A stretch of 44,552 nt of DNA from Rhizoclosmatium globosum (GCA_002104985.1 MCGO01000269.1:1-44552); one strand, 5' to 3'. Positions 16,941 through 26,382 are shown, counted from the first letter of the stretch. Numbers and translations are program-made. Notes: a model not told the origin generated them from the letters alone.

Positions 16941-19232
16941 CTAGGTTTGGACCAGCTCTTGACGGAAGGCAAAGGCATTGGCCTCAGTGAGTGGAGGGGC
17001 CCGCTTGAAGAAGGCCTTGTTCCAGTCGTTGACCTTCATCTGAAGTCCTTTCGTTGCAGTAGAAGGAGGTAGGTGGGCAAGGGGTGGAGGTTGAGGGCTG
17101 GCGGTTGGTGTGCGAGGGGTCAAGAGACCGGGTCTCATTGTCTGGGTCTTGGGTGTTCGTGGTGCATTGTGGGGTTGCGGAGCTCGCGAAGGTGTGGTGG
17201 CGACGAACGGATTTGCTGTTTGGTTCGTTGTTAGTTTTGTTGTAGCCGAGCTCGGGGGTTTACCTTCTAATTTTGGTGTGAATGACACTTTCTTGGTCAC
17301 TTTCGCCGTAGGTGTTACGGGGGTGGTTTTGTTAGCAGGAGGCTGGGGCATGATGGATCGGGTGACATTGACGTAGATGTCTCGACGGTCGAAGAGGGGG
17401 ATGGCCCAGATTCCGGTAACCAGCTGGATAAATGCCGGAGTTTTGTTCACGTCGGTGCTAGAGTGTGGCAGCGCAGGGTGGTAGACATCTGCCGGTAGCT
17501 GGTCGTAACCTCTTTGGGCGTTGAGGCACAACCATTCGAGAAAAGCAACAAAATTTTCGTCACTGAGAACGGTTGGAATAGGTAGCACTCCAGTACGGGA
17601 ATGGTGGAGCGACAGGGCGGCAATAAAGAACATTGCGGCGTAGAGTTGTACATCCCAGTCCGGTTCCATGCCGAGGAACATCAGGTTGGCGTAGTCCACC
17701 TGAACGTCAAATCCGTAGAAGTGGTAGGAGTACACGGGTCTGTCTTCGTTGTTTGGGTTTGACGGTGGTTCCTCGCCTTGGTCTGGGGTTTGTTCGTCGT
17801 CTTCTTGACCTTCGTCATCATTCTCGTTTTCGTTTTCCTCCGGAGGCGCCTCGTCCGGGTTTTGTGATTGTTCATCACGTGGTTCTTGTGGTGGGTAGTT
17901 GGCAAGCCCTTCGTTTCCTTCTTCGTCGGAGGATTCGTCGGCGTTGTTCAGGTTTAGACGAGCCAAATTCTTTCTGACTCCACTGGAAGGGCCACCCAAG
18001 GAGAGGCCCGGGATTGGGCTGAAGGGGTCGGCTTGTGACTGACTAAAACTGAACGTCGTTCTTTCACGGCCGAGAAGGGTTCGGTTTCGGAGTTTGGCTC
18101 TGATGTTGTTCGGGCTATGCTGTACTTTCATGCTATTAGGTAGATTAGTTGGGGTTGTATTAAGGTAAGGTTGTACCTTCCTGCTATCGTTACGTGAATC
18201 ACAATTTTTCTTTCGGAGAATAAAAAAGAGCAGGAAGAAAAGAAAACCTGCGTTGGATCTGGGAATTTTCCGAAGTTTCTGACTTTGGGGATGTGGTTCT
18301 TCTCGTTTTGGTGTGTTTGTTCGAAGAAGTCCAAAGTTGATACTTTCCAAATAGATTTTATTGGTTTTGTAAAGTGTTCGCAAAAAATAAAGAGTAGTGT
18401 TTTTGTTGTTACTTGTATTAGTTGATCGCAGTGGAGCCGAGGGCATCGGTGAGACCCGAGGCTGTGTTACAGTTAAATATAGTTCGGGAATGAAGTTCTC
18501 CTTACTTGATTGCGCTGGTGAGCGGGGCGCATCGGTCAGGATTTCTCCGTCTTCTCGGTCGTTTACTGGGATGAACTCAGGGTTCTGGTTGGTGCTATTG
18601 GACAGACGTCCGGAACGAGTGGTAGTATCGTTCGAGGAGGATCCTTGGTTATGGTTACGGCTGTAGCGACCTCCTTGAGGTTGGAAGTAACGGGTAGCGT
18701 TCTCCTCGGTAGGTGGTGGGAGAGGTGGTGTTGCTGCAACGATAGCGTCGGCTTCTCTTTGGCGTTCAAGGAGTCGCTCCAATTGGAAGCTGGATGTTTT
18801 GAGGCAAGCGTCCCAAGCCTTGTCGTAAGGGAGGCCTTCGTTCATCAAGTTTTGACCCATGGAAGCCATCAGCTGCACCGTATGGGCTAATAACTTTGCC
18901 GATTCTGCCATGAAGTGGCTGTTTTGGTTAATAATAATGTTAGCCGGCATTTCGCGACCTAATATAATAAAAATGAATTGTATTAGTATAAGTATTAAGT
19001 AGAGCTTAGGGCTCGAAGGTAGCGCACCTGTGCGCCGAATGTTTGCCGACTTATTCGACAAGAAAGAATCCATGCTGCGTGCAGCAACACGGTTACGACC
19101 TCCACGTTTCGAAATACCGCCCCTGCTTGCAGGATTAGTATACGGGTGAGTAGACTCGCCGGCTCTATTGGCAGCAGCTGCAGTCGAGGTCGGCCCAGCG
19201 GGCGGGTCGAGGTTCATACGGTTTGTTTGCAT
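16941..19232 (-). CDS. Gag, N-terminal part (763 codons)
   Basis: The first long frame of the element starts 568 bp inside the 5' LTR. It is rich in Pro, Ser, Thr and Asn, with an acidic run (DEAPPEENENENDDEGQEDDE) and a conserved-looking folded part near its end (YSYHFYGFDVQVDYANLMFL, then WDVQLYAAMFFIAALS). With the next frame, Gag would exceed 1,100 residues, much longer than usual. An A+T-rich, stop-free 69-nt stretch (18959-19027) bounded by GT and AG encodes an odd hydrophobic run (LYLILILIQFIFIILG) and could be an intron. Confidence 0.75.
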   Translation of the reverse strand: MQTNRMNLDPPAGPTSTAAAANRAGESTHPYTNPASRGGISKRGGRNRVAARSMDSFLSNKSANIRRTGALPSSPKLYLILILIQFIFIILGREMPANIIINQNSHFMAESAKLLAHTVQLMASMGQNLMNEGLPYDKAWDACLKTSSFQLERLLERQREADAIVAATPPLPPPTEENATRYFQPQGGRYSRNHNQGSSSNDTTTRSGRLSNSTNQNPEFIPVNDREDGEILTDAPRSPAQSSKENFIPELYLTVTQPRVSPMPSAPLRSTNTSNNKNTTLYFLRTLYKTNKIYLESINFGLLRTNTPKREEPHPQSQKLRKIPRSNAGFLFFLLFFILRKKNCDSRNDSRKVQPYLNTTPTNLPNSMKVQHSPNNIRAKLRNRTLLGRERTTFSFSQSQADPFSPIPGLSLGGPSSGVRKNLARLNLNNADESSDEEGNEGLANYPPQEPRDEQSQNPDEAPPEENENENDDEGQEDDEQTPDQGEEPPSNPNNEDRPVYSYHFYGFDVQVDYANLMFLGMEPDWDVQLYAAMFFIAALSLHHSRTGVLPIPTVLSDENFVAFLEWLCLNAQRGYDQLPADVYHPALPHSSTDVNKTPAFIQLVTGIWAIPLFDRRDIYVNVTRSIMPQPPANKTTPVTPTAKVTKKVSFTPKLEGKPPSSATTKLTTNQTANPFVATTPSRAPQPHNAPRTPKTQTMRPGLLTPRTPTASPQPPPLAHLPPSTATKGLQMKVNDWNKAFFKRAPPLTEANAFAFRQELVQT

Positions 19233-19800
19233 TCTTTTGAAAGTGAAGAAAAAAAAGGAAAAGGAAAGAAAGAATCATATTCCTTTGGTGAGTCGGAATA
19301 TTTCTAAAAAATTTCATTTGTCATTTTTCTTCCTTCACGTCTTTGTCAACCAGGTAAGGCTCGAGTGGTTGATATTCGTGAAATAAAGAGTTTATTTGAT
19401 TCATAAAGTATAAAAGGTGTTGGGGTGTGTTAGGGGAGTTGGAATAAGCCTGCTCCTTCCATCCTCTAATCTCCACAGTCTCGTGTTTACTGCAATACTG
19501 AATCGTTTCGGAATCGATTTCGAGTTGTATGGTGTTGTAGTTGTAGTTGTTGTTGTTGTAGTTGCTGGTGATCCTTGATGATTAGTCATCTATTTGTCAG
19601 TGTCATTACGACACCATAGTTTCATCATTTATAAAGGTAGGCCGGAGCCCTGTATAGAGGCGGAGTATAACTCAACGCAGTGCGGAGCTAAGCTCAACGC
19701 TATAAATAATCATCTCGACGGCCCGAAGGCCGGAGGAATAAGACCAGCGATCGACGGACCAATCGTCTCGCTACACTCGCATTTGGTGTTGGGCCCCCAC
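19233..19800 (-). other. 5' leader of the element, primer-binding region
   Basis: This 568-bp stretch lies between the 5' LTR and gag. Just inside the LTR, on the minus strand, it reads GTGGGGGCCCAACACC. TGG starts one base in, as in primer-binding sites, but the sequence does not match the 3' end of either tRNA in this window or the usual initiator-Met site. A small open frame at 19401-19589 with ten Thr codons is probably chance. Confidence 0.5.
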
Positions 19801-20506
19801 TGTGACCGGGATACCGGCTCGGCCGTCGCCAAGCACGTCAGGTTGTCCATGTCCGACGTAACGGTACCTAGCACGTAGTCAATAGTATCTCACTCATACA
19901 TAAAAAAGGAAAACGTCACCTTATCACCGATCCCCTCATCTCGGATGCGCCAGTGGAAGTCCCCTCCTTCCCACAGTCCGTCCAGTAGGTCCAAGCCCAC
20001 ATTACAGCGAATCCCTGTCGCAAGCCGTCCTGTTCGCATCCGCAGTCGATCACTGTCCTCGGTCCACATCCACCGAACCCGTCCAGTGATCCCCAGTTGA
20101 TCGTTGATCAGTCCCCTATTCCCGTAGCGCGGGTCTGGGTAGGTGGGAAACCATCCAGCTTTGAAACCCGTACTAACCCTCCTGTCCTTACATGCCTGCA
20201 GTCATGGTGCCTCCCTTCCATCCCTTACAGGAGGTCAACCCGACGCTCAGGCTAGACACTACGCTCAAAAGGGGGAGAAACGTACCTAGGCCACCTCGCT
20301 CAAGTATGTCGGGTGGCGCCCCGTCCTGTTCCAGACGCCCTCCACCAACAGAGCCCGTTCGCACGCTGCTTTGTTCACAAGGTAGTTTCTATTTTTACAT
20401 TTTCCCCTTCCGGTGCTTTCCCACACAGCCACCGGATAATAAACAAATAAATAAAGAAAGAATAAAAGAGACGTCCGAAACCCTCCCTCCGTCAGATCCC
20501 CTGACA
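19801..20506 (-). repeat. LTR, 5' LTR in element orientation
   Basis: The copy matches 7461-8166 without a visible difference. It should carry the element's promoter, read leftward. It directly abuts the second copy of the target duplication at 20507. Confidence 0.95.
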
Positions 20507-20510
20507 CTTC
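20507..20510. repeat. Target site duplication CTTC, copy 2
   Basis: CTTC follows the LTR end (CTGACA) at 20506 and matches 7457-7460. Bases beyond the four do not match. Confidence 0.8.
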
Positions 20511-21615
20511 CAAAGCATTTCGTCTTGCCTCCCATAATTCAACAGCGCGTTTCTCGATTGGTTCCCAATCAAACCCTTTCGTTTCAGAATCATCCCCAAA
20601 TCTGATTCCATCCACAACAATACACTTGTTATTGCGGCTGTGGTCATCAGGCGTGTGGCGTGGTGGAGGTGGAGAAAATTCTTTGAAGTAAGTCTCAGAA
20701 ATACGACGGACGTATTGAACGAGTGAGAGGGAAGATTGTGCGATTTCTACTCCATCTGAGCAGCCAGGAGTTGGACCCAGAATATAATTCGCAAGAATAG
20801 AAAAGGCAACAGCGTCAAGAAATGTTGGTTCCAGTGTTCCCATGAAATATGTGTCGGAACCAAGGAGAGATTCTAGGGCAGATAAGTTTGTATGGATATT
20901 GTCAAGGATTTCATGTTTTGGAGTGTGAAGAAGGCCAGTTGAGTCCAAGATTTTCCAGGTTTGCACTCGAAGCTTCCTACGTTGAATCATGGTCTGACGG
21001 TTTGGTAAATACGAATGTAGGGGTAATGATTGTTTGACAGAACATACCTGCGGAAGTGACAGGCGTGAGAATCTGTACAGAGCATGAGTGTAATGAGAAG
21101 CATTTTCTTGGTTCGAGAAGCGAAGGTAAGAGAGTTGCAACGCAAGGGATTCGCACAGGCAAATGAATGCCTGAACAGCAGCCTGTTCAACATGATCCAG
21201 ATGCGCGTTCAAGTCTTTTGATTTTGGGTGATTACGAAGAAATTCCAAAGCGGCATTGAGCGAGTATAAATTCGTGTCGTTGAAGGAGAGAAGGGGTTGC
21301 AGTGTACTCTGTCAAAACAGATGCTAAGCCCCCCACACCAACCCATATACAAAAAAAGAAACCAAAACTCACGCGCACAACCGGATCTCGCGCCAAACAA
21401 TATTCCGTTTTCGAGAATCGCAGCGCCGATTCGATGGCGAGTGGCGCAAAGTCGAGACCCGAAACGCCAAACGCCGCGTCGACTTTCGCACCAAATCGAA
21501 CAACAAAAACATCTTTCTTCTTTTGCGGCGGCGGTGGCGCAGACGAAACGGCGAAAGTGACGCCAACGAGAACGGCCACAAACACTAAAACAACAACGCC
21601 AAAAACGAGGAACAT
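20507..21615 (-). pseudogene. Metaxin/Sam37-like gene, 5' part, interrupted by the retrotransposon
   Basis: Exons 21373-21615, 21048-21308 and 20507-20993 encode an N-terminal hydrophobic segment (FLVFGVVVLVFVAVLVGV) followed by a metaxin-type GST fold. Visible blocks are FGVSGLDFAPLAIESALRF, a C-terminal helical domain and the conserved LGSDTYFMGTLEPTFLDAVA. Metaxin relatives act in the mitochondrial outer-membrane sorting complex; the N-terminal membrane segment is unusual, since metaxins are normally anchored at the C-terminus. Introns are 64 nt and about 54 nt; the second acceptor could also lie 21 nt downstream, both in frame. The frame is open up to the LTR and would continue at 7460 for a total near 435 residues. 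The gene begins 28 bp after the LAMTOR2 stop. Confidence 0.8.
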
Positions 21616-21643
21616 TTGTTTTTTACAGAATTAATATTGTGTT

Positions 21644-22436
21644 TTATTGAACAGATACAAGACTGAGCGGTCCTTCGAGATGCGTCTTAAGCGTGCGTGT
21701 CTGCACTTGGGTTAGAGGTACTGTATAGTGAAGAGCACAGTTTACCTTGGCCTTGAGCATTCCAAACTCTACTTGTTCATTCGCGATCAAACACAGCAGC
21801 TTTCCTGCTACACTCGCGATCGAAATCTTTCCGTGCTTTGTTTGAGTATGACTGTTTAGTATTCATTGACGAAGTGTGTGGGTGTCATTACCTCCAGCTG
21901 CACAACAACCGACCTCAGTCCTTCTTCGTCTTTCGGTACTCCTGCAGGTCCTACGATTGAATTGGGAGAGCTGCTGGATGGGCTCTTGAATGATGTGATA
22001 CTTGCCACCGATGTTGGTCCAGCTCCCGTAGATCCATTACCTCCAGTTCCCCTCCTAGCCGACAGCCCTTCACCTGTGTGCCGCTCATAGGCGACCTGAA
22101 GTATAAGACTGAATTAGATTGTGTTTGAGGCTGAAGTAGAGAAAGAGTAGTAGCCTTGTTGCATATATCGACACCCTCCTCTCCAACTTCCTTCGTCTTC
22201 GTGACTATTTAGATGCATCGAACTAACCCAGATGTTGGAAACTACTGCAGCGTGTTTCCTGGCTTCGCTTTCCGTGCCCCCAGCAAAACCGACCAATCCT
22301 CCGTCTGGATTTAGCAGTCTATAACTCCCGAAGTTAATTAATGCACTGAGATTGTGAGTATTAGTTACAAAGTTGCGTTGACTCCATTAGAGTTGGCTTG
22401 GCTCAACACATCTGTCAGAACTCTTGATTTCAGCAT
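21644..22436 (-). CDS. LAMTOR2: Ragulator subunit LAMTOR2-like, Roadblock/LC7 domain
   Basis: Five exons (22369-22436, 22228-22324, 21892-22095, 21746-21835, 21644-21700) give 171 residues. Family blocks read in order: MLKSRVLTDVLSQAN, LLNPDGGLVGFAGG, VSNIW-VAYERHTGEG, GKISIASVAGKLLCLIANEQ, VEFGMLKAK and THLEGPLSLV. LAMTOR2 is a scaffold of the Ragulator complex that holds Rag GTPases on the lysosome or vacuole for TORC1 signalling. Compared with the ~125-residue family there is a Gly/Ser/Pro-rich insertion of about 45 residues after the VAYERHTGEG strand. Introns are 44, 132, 56 and 45 nt; the last ends at GTGCAG, the acceptor that keeps the family alignment. Confidence 0.85.
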
Positions 22437-22835
22437 TTTTTATTCTGTTGAAGAAATCATGGAATAAATCTCAATAAAAGAGAAGGAAGAAACCTGTATT
22501 ACTGTTGATATAGATTAGAAGCGATCATGGGTGCAAAACAGTGCATTTCACACACAAAACATGGTACTAAACTGAATCGATTGCATTCAGAAATACAGGC
22601 ACCATATTGGCTCTATTTTGTCACATTCCAGCATTTGATATGATCGAGTGACGTGTTTGCAGAATACAGTCGAACTTTTTGGATACAAAGTGACACGGTG
22701 TAAATCCTTATCAAAACAAACGAATTCCATAAAAGGCGCGTTGAACTCCAGGTGGCACAGAACTTTCACCTTTTTGAATTCACTGCACCACAACACGTTA
22801 CAATCCAACAAAAAGCCTTCCGAAAAAACACACAA
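22437..22835. other. Divergent intergenic region
   Basis: About 400 bp lie between the start codons of LAMTOR2 (-) and the Pro-rich gene (+). It presumably holds both promoters. I see no RNA gene or repeat in it. Confidence 0.4.
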
Positions 22836-23456
22836 ATGCCAGCAACCGAACTTGAACCGCAACCAATCATGTCGTCGGCGTACTTAAAACAAGCCGCTTC
22901 AATAACCCCGGAATCGTGTACTCCGCTTCCACATATTCCTCCCGCCGCGGAACCCACGTGCCTGTCGCTTCCACGCGCACCAAGCTTCCAGCCCGCCCTC
23001 ACCTACTTCTTCCATCCACCTCCTTACATTATGCTCATCCCAACGCCTACATCCCCTCCAGTCTTATACACCCGAGTGCAAACCCAGCATCGGAAACCAC
23101 CACCAAAAAAAGCGCGAGAATACAACCCAACCCAAGTGTATCCTACTTCCCCACTCTCTCAAGCAAGCTCCCCCACAGCCACTTCACCGAAATCTTCACC
23201 TATGGCGGTGTCTCCATCTACGCACGACATACAACTCGAACGCGTGCGTTGTCTGCTTCAGGCTGCCAAGATCTTATCTCCAGTCAAAACAACGCGTGAC
23301 GTGGAAGTTCCACAGCTTGTATCGAAGTTATTGGCTGTGCAAGAGCAAGGAGAAACGTCGGGACAGAGGGTACTGAAACGGAAGTGGGATGATGATTTGG
23401 ATGATGATGATGACGAGGAAGGATGTTGGGGCCCGCCTAATTCACCGTTTATTTAA
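22836..23456 (+). CDS. Proline/serine-rich protein, function unknown
   Basis: A single open frame from ATG at 22836 gives 206 residues; in-frame ATGs at 22752 and 22869 are alternatives. The first two thirds are Pro- and Ser-rich (TPTSPPVLYTRV; SSPTATSPKSSPMAVSPST), with many SP/TP sites that could be phosphorylated. A short helical part (IQLERVRCLLQAAKIL, then LVSKLLAVQEQGE) is followed by a basic KRKWDDD and an acidic DDDDDEEG tail. That basic-acidic end could be nuclear. No family recognised. Confidence 0.6.
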   Translation: MPATELEPQPIMSSAYLKQAASITPESCTPLPHIPPAAEPTCLSLPRAPSFQPALTYFFHPPPYIMLIPTPTSPPVLYTRVQTQHRKPPPKKAREYNPTQVYPTSPLSQASSPTATSPKSSPMAVSPSTHDIQLERVRCLLQAAKILSPVKTTRDVEVPQLVSKLLAVQEQGETSGQRVLKRKWDDDLDDDDDEEGCWGPPNSPFI

Positions 23457-23608
23457 TGTTGTGATCCTTATTTATTGAGTTGTTGATGATGATTTTGATA
23501 ATGGCATTTGAGCTATTTTAATGAAGACTGTTTATTTATGTCATAGATCTTGCTTGAATCAGTACCAGTTTCACCTGCTAACTGAAGCTTATTCACAGTA
23601 AAGGCCAC

Positions 23609-24420
23609 CTATTCCGCGTATGTTGGCAAATCTTGGACAACACCAACAATGCCGTTCCCGGGGAAAGTAAGTTTCTCATAGAATTGAATGGTGCATGAGA
23701 TGTACAAGTTTGCATTAAACGTTCTGTCCAGGCTCACTATATAAATTATGTTGATTCCCTGCTCAGAATCCATTTTCGTCCATTCCGCAACCGTGTCTTT
23801 CACAATTTTTGCATACTGTCATTCGAGTTTAGTAATCAAAATAGTTCATACTTTGGTATTACCTTAATTCTTCGAGGAGCTGGCATAATGATAAACAAGA
23901 AGATAATCATTCCGATTGTCACGATCCATAACTGATACGTCTTCAAAACAAATACAAAAATGAGTGGCCAGACAACGATCGAGGCGAACATCACAGCATA
24001 CACGCTCCAAGCATAGTATTTGTTCTTTTCGATGCTTTTCGAAAGCGCCAAAGCCTTATTGAGAGCTTGGATTCTGCTTACGTATAAGTGGTTCGGAATC
24101 TGTGGTGTTTTGGTCAAAGATCAGGAGATGGGAGGCAGGAAGGGAATGATTGCCTTATCCTCGAGACGCTCTGGCCGAAGAGGGCTGTAATAGTCTGGCG
24201 CTGATGATGGCGTAAGAGGTACTTCGGTAATTAGGCTGAGTTCTGCAAGCGATGGCTCTGTATACTCTGGGGCTCCTTCTTGGTCATTGGTGTTCACTGT
24301 GATTACACTCTCCATAGCCAAAGGCACATCAGAGCCTGGGATAGGGGCTTGGCTCAATCTTTCTTGGTTCCTAGTGGTAGGGACTAATTCTATCGCTGAA
24401 GATTCATGCAATTGAGACAT
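23609..24420 (-). CDS. Two-TM membrane protein, tandem paralog A
   Basis: Exons 24154-24420, 23863-24099 and 23609-23815 give 236 residues. A polar N-terminal half of about 100 residues is followed by a cytosolic helix (LNKALALSKSIEKNKYYAW), two hydrophobic segments (VYAVMFASIVVWPLIFVFVL; LWIVTIGMIIFLFIIM) and a soluble tail ending DLPTYAE. The neighbouring gene upstream has the same layout and ends DLPAYVK, so the pair is a tandem duplication. The first intron (24100-24153) has donor GC, not GT; its position matches the GT-AG intron of the paralog (EDK|IPN against ETK|ISN). The second intron (47 nt) is absent from the paralog. Family unknown. Confidence 0.72.
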
Positions 24421-24601
24421 TTGTTTTCTTGGATGCTTTCCTCAACTTGACAAGCCCAAATTTCAAATACCTTTGGTTGATTTTCCCAGATTATTTGTTT
24501 TATTGATACATAGTAAGGTTAAGACCCTTATGCTTTGTTGTTGATGTCTCAAGAAAGACGATAAGTTCCATTATTGGGAACAACCGCCTATCTAAGGTGA
24601 A

Positions 24602-25384
24602 CTATTTCACGTAGGCAGGTAGATCCTCCACAGTTTCCACATCCAGTACTTTCTCATAGAACGTAATTCCACTCCCTGTGAGCTTATACACCAAATTCAC
24701 ATTCTGCAGTTCGTCCTCTTGCCGCCAAGAATCCAGAGCTATCTCGCATTCTTTCCGTAGTGTAGGTGTGTAAATCGCAAGCACATATCGTAATCCAAAG
24801 ATCAGAACTCCCACGAAAAAGATACTGATCTGGGCAGCTCGGGGCATCGAAACGGTGAGATCAACGATGAGGCAGACTACTATAAGGAACCAGCACAGAT
24901 TTGTGCAAATGATCATCTTATTCTGCTTTGATAGAGTTTTGACAAGCGTAGTATTGAGAGTGTCTGCTCGCAGATAGTAGGCCGCATTCGAGATCTTTCA
25001 TTCGGAAACGTTAGAGACAAGGAGAGTCAATTCAATCATATACAACTATATCACCTTGGTTTCAAGGTAATCCGGCCGAGTCGTATCAAAGTACTTTGGT
25101 GAATTGGCGGCCACAAAGTCTACAGATCCAAGAAGCCGTAAAGTGAATGCACCATTCTCATCAACTTCAGTATATTGGGGAACTTCGATTGCATGAGATT
25201 CGGCGGACGTTCTAGATCGAGGCTCTCGAAGTAAATCTGTGCTACTGCCAGTCATCTCATCGTCATAGGAGGTAGCAGAGGGCAAACTCGTTGGATCTGC
25301 TGATCGGGGAGTGCTGACTTGAGGAGAGGATATGAAGTGTCCTGCCATGGGCGATAAGACGATGGATGAGGTCATTGGAGACAT
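24602..25384 (-). CDS. Two-TM membrane protein, tandem paralog B
   Basis: Two exons (25055-25384 and 24602-24994, intron 60 nt) give 240 residues. The start at 25384 (MSPMTSSIV) matches the MSQ start of the paralog; the frame is open further upstream, but that part overlaps the next gene's first exon in antisense. A Ser/Thr-rich N-terminus is followed by two hydrophobic segments (ICTNLCWFLIVVCLIVDLTV; AAQISIFFVGVLIFGLRYVL) and a tail ending VEDLPAYVK. The location in the cell cannot be told; no signal peptide is seen. Confidence 0.72.
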
Positions 25385-25609
25385 TTTTTGGCGCACCCAA
25401 GTCCAAGGGAACGCCACAGACCTGACATCCGATCTTTCCCTTAATAAATAGATGAAATGGAAGGTATTCATCCGCTTCTTTGACGATGTCATAATGGTAC
25501 TTTCCATTGCAAACTTATCTTGAATTCGGCGATTCCGGTTTTCTAATAAACATGATGGCTGTTTTGATTTTTTGGTTTCCCACACATTTCTTTCCCACAA
25601 ACTCTGCAA

Positions 25610-26366
25610 ATGATCCTTCTTGCTCTCATGATCTTTCCTCGCATAGTTTTTGCTTGTATCAGGTTTGATCGTGTACGTGATATAACAGTTTTCGTTCTTA
25701 ATACCCATGAACAGAACCAACGACTTTGCAAATTGCACCACCGTCGCCGCTGGAACCTCTGCGAATTGCAATAATCTCGTGATTGATACACCAACGCTTG
25801 AATATTACACGTGTCTTTGTGATGCAGGAAATGCAAACTTGAAATGTTACGAACTGTGCCCAGACGACAAACAATTGCAGCTTCAGTTGACAAACATCAA
25901 ACAAGCTGCATCTGCTTCGTGTCAAGGAGTGTCAGTTCTGAAGAATCAGGGATTCACGACTTCTTCGTCGGCTGCTCCCATCACTACTTCTTCAGACTCG
26001 ACTGTGACGACAATCAGCACCGCAAGCTCCATGGCTACGACGATTAATAGTGTGTTCACGTCAACCAGTCAAGGGACAGTTACCACAGTGTCGGATTCCG
26101 GTTCTACCACTGCAACAAAACCTCGTCCTTCCCGTCCAAAGGCCACAACTTCTGGTGTACTTTTTGCAGTGAGTTTTACTGGATATTATGTTGTATAAAT
26201 ACCTAATTTTATGAAACAGACTGGAGGAGACGTTCCAGATAATACTGCCGAAAATGGAAGTAATCTTGTTCCACTTCCTCGTGTCCCACTTCAACCAGTA
26301 TCTGAAGGCTCTGGACATGAATTTACGTTTCTTCTCATTCTTCTTTACGGATTAGTTGTTATTTGA
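25610..26366 (+). CDS. Secreted Cys/Ser/Thr-rich protein, probably GPI-anchored
   Basis: Exons 25610-25662, 25715-26168 and 26220-26366 give 217 residues. A signal peptide (MILLALMIFPRIVFA) precedes a Cys-containing domain (NCTTV, NCNN, YYTCLCD, KCYELCPDD, SASC). A long Ser/Thr stalk, probably O-glycosylated, follows, and the C-terminus is hydrophobic (EFTFLLILLYGLVVI), as needed for GPI attachment. The first intron (52 nt) has a weak GTTTGA donor but is required to join the signal peptide in frame; the second (51 nt) is GTGAGT-AAACAG. Likely a cell-wall or surface protein. Confidence 0.75.
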
Positions 26367-26382
26367 GAATTTGTTTGCAAAA

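Larger units (their letters stand above)
7461..20506 (-). mobile_element. Chromovirus-type Ty3/gypsy LTR retrotransposon, 13 kb, carrying an EEP endonuclease
   Basis: A complete element is inserted in the minus orientation: two 706-bp LTRs (TGT...ACA) enclose 11.6 kb of internal DNA. Domain order along the minus strand is Gag, CCHC zinc knuckle, retropepsin-like protease, RT with YVDD, RNase H, an exonuclease III-like (EEP) domain, integrase zinc-binding domain, D,D35E core, an unrecognised ~285-residue block, a GPY/F-like region and a chromodomain. The PR-RT-RH-IN order plus the C-terminal chromodomain places it in Ty3/gypsy chromoviruses. It is more than twice the usual length for the clade. 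The LTRs look identical base for base, so the insertion is recent. Coding frames are nevertheless interrupted at about twelve points. Confidence 0.95.

Noticed and set aside
19401..19589. Small frame with ten consecutive Thr codons in the 5' leader
   Set aside because: It is a translated trinucleotide repeat (GTT/AAC type) with no support as a gene.
21302..21634. Plus-strand frame over the start of the metaxin-like gene
   Set aside because: It is basic, low-complexity and antisense to a supported exon and intron.
25385..25771. N-terminal extension of two-TM paralog B
   Set aside because: The frame stays open upstream, but it runs antisense across the first exon and intron of the GPI-type gene, and paralog A starts at the equivalent of 25384.
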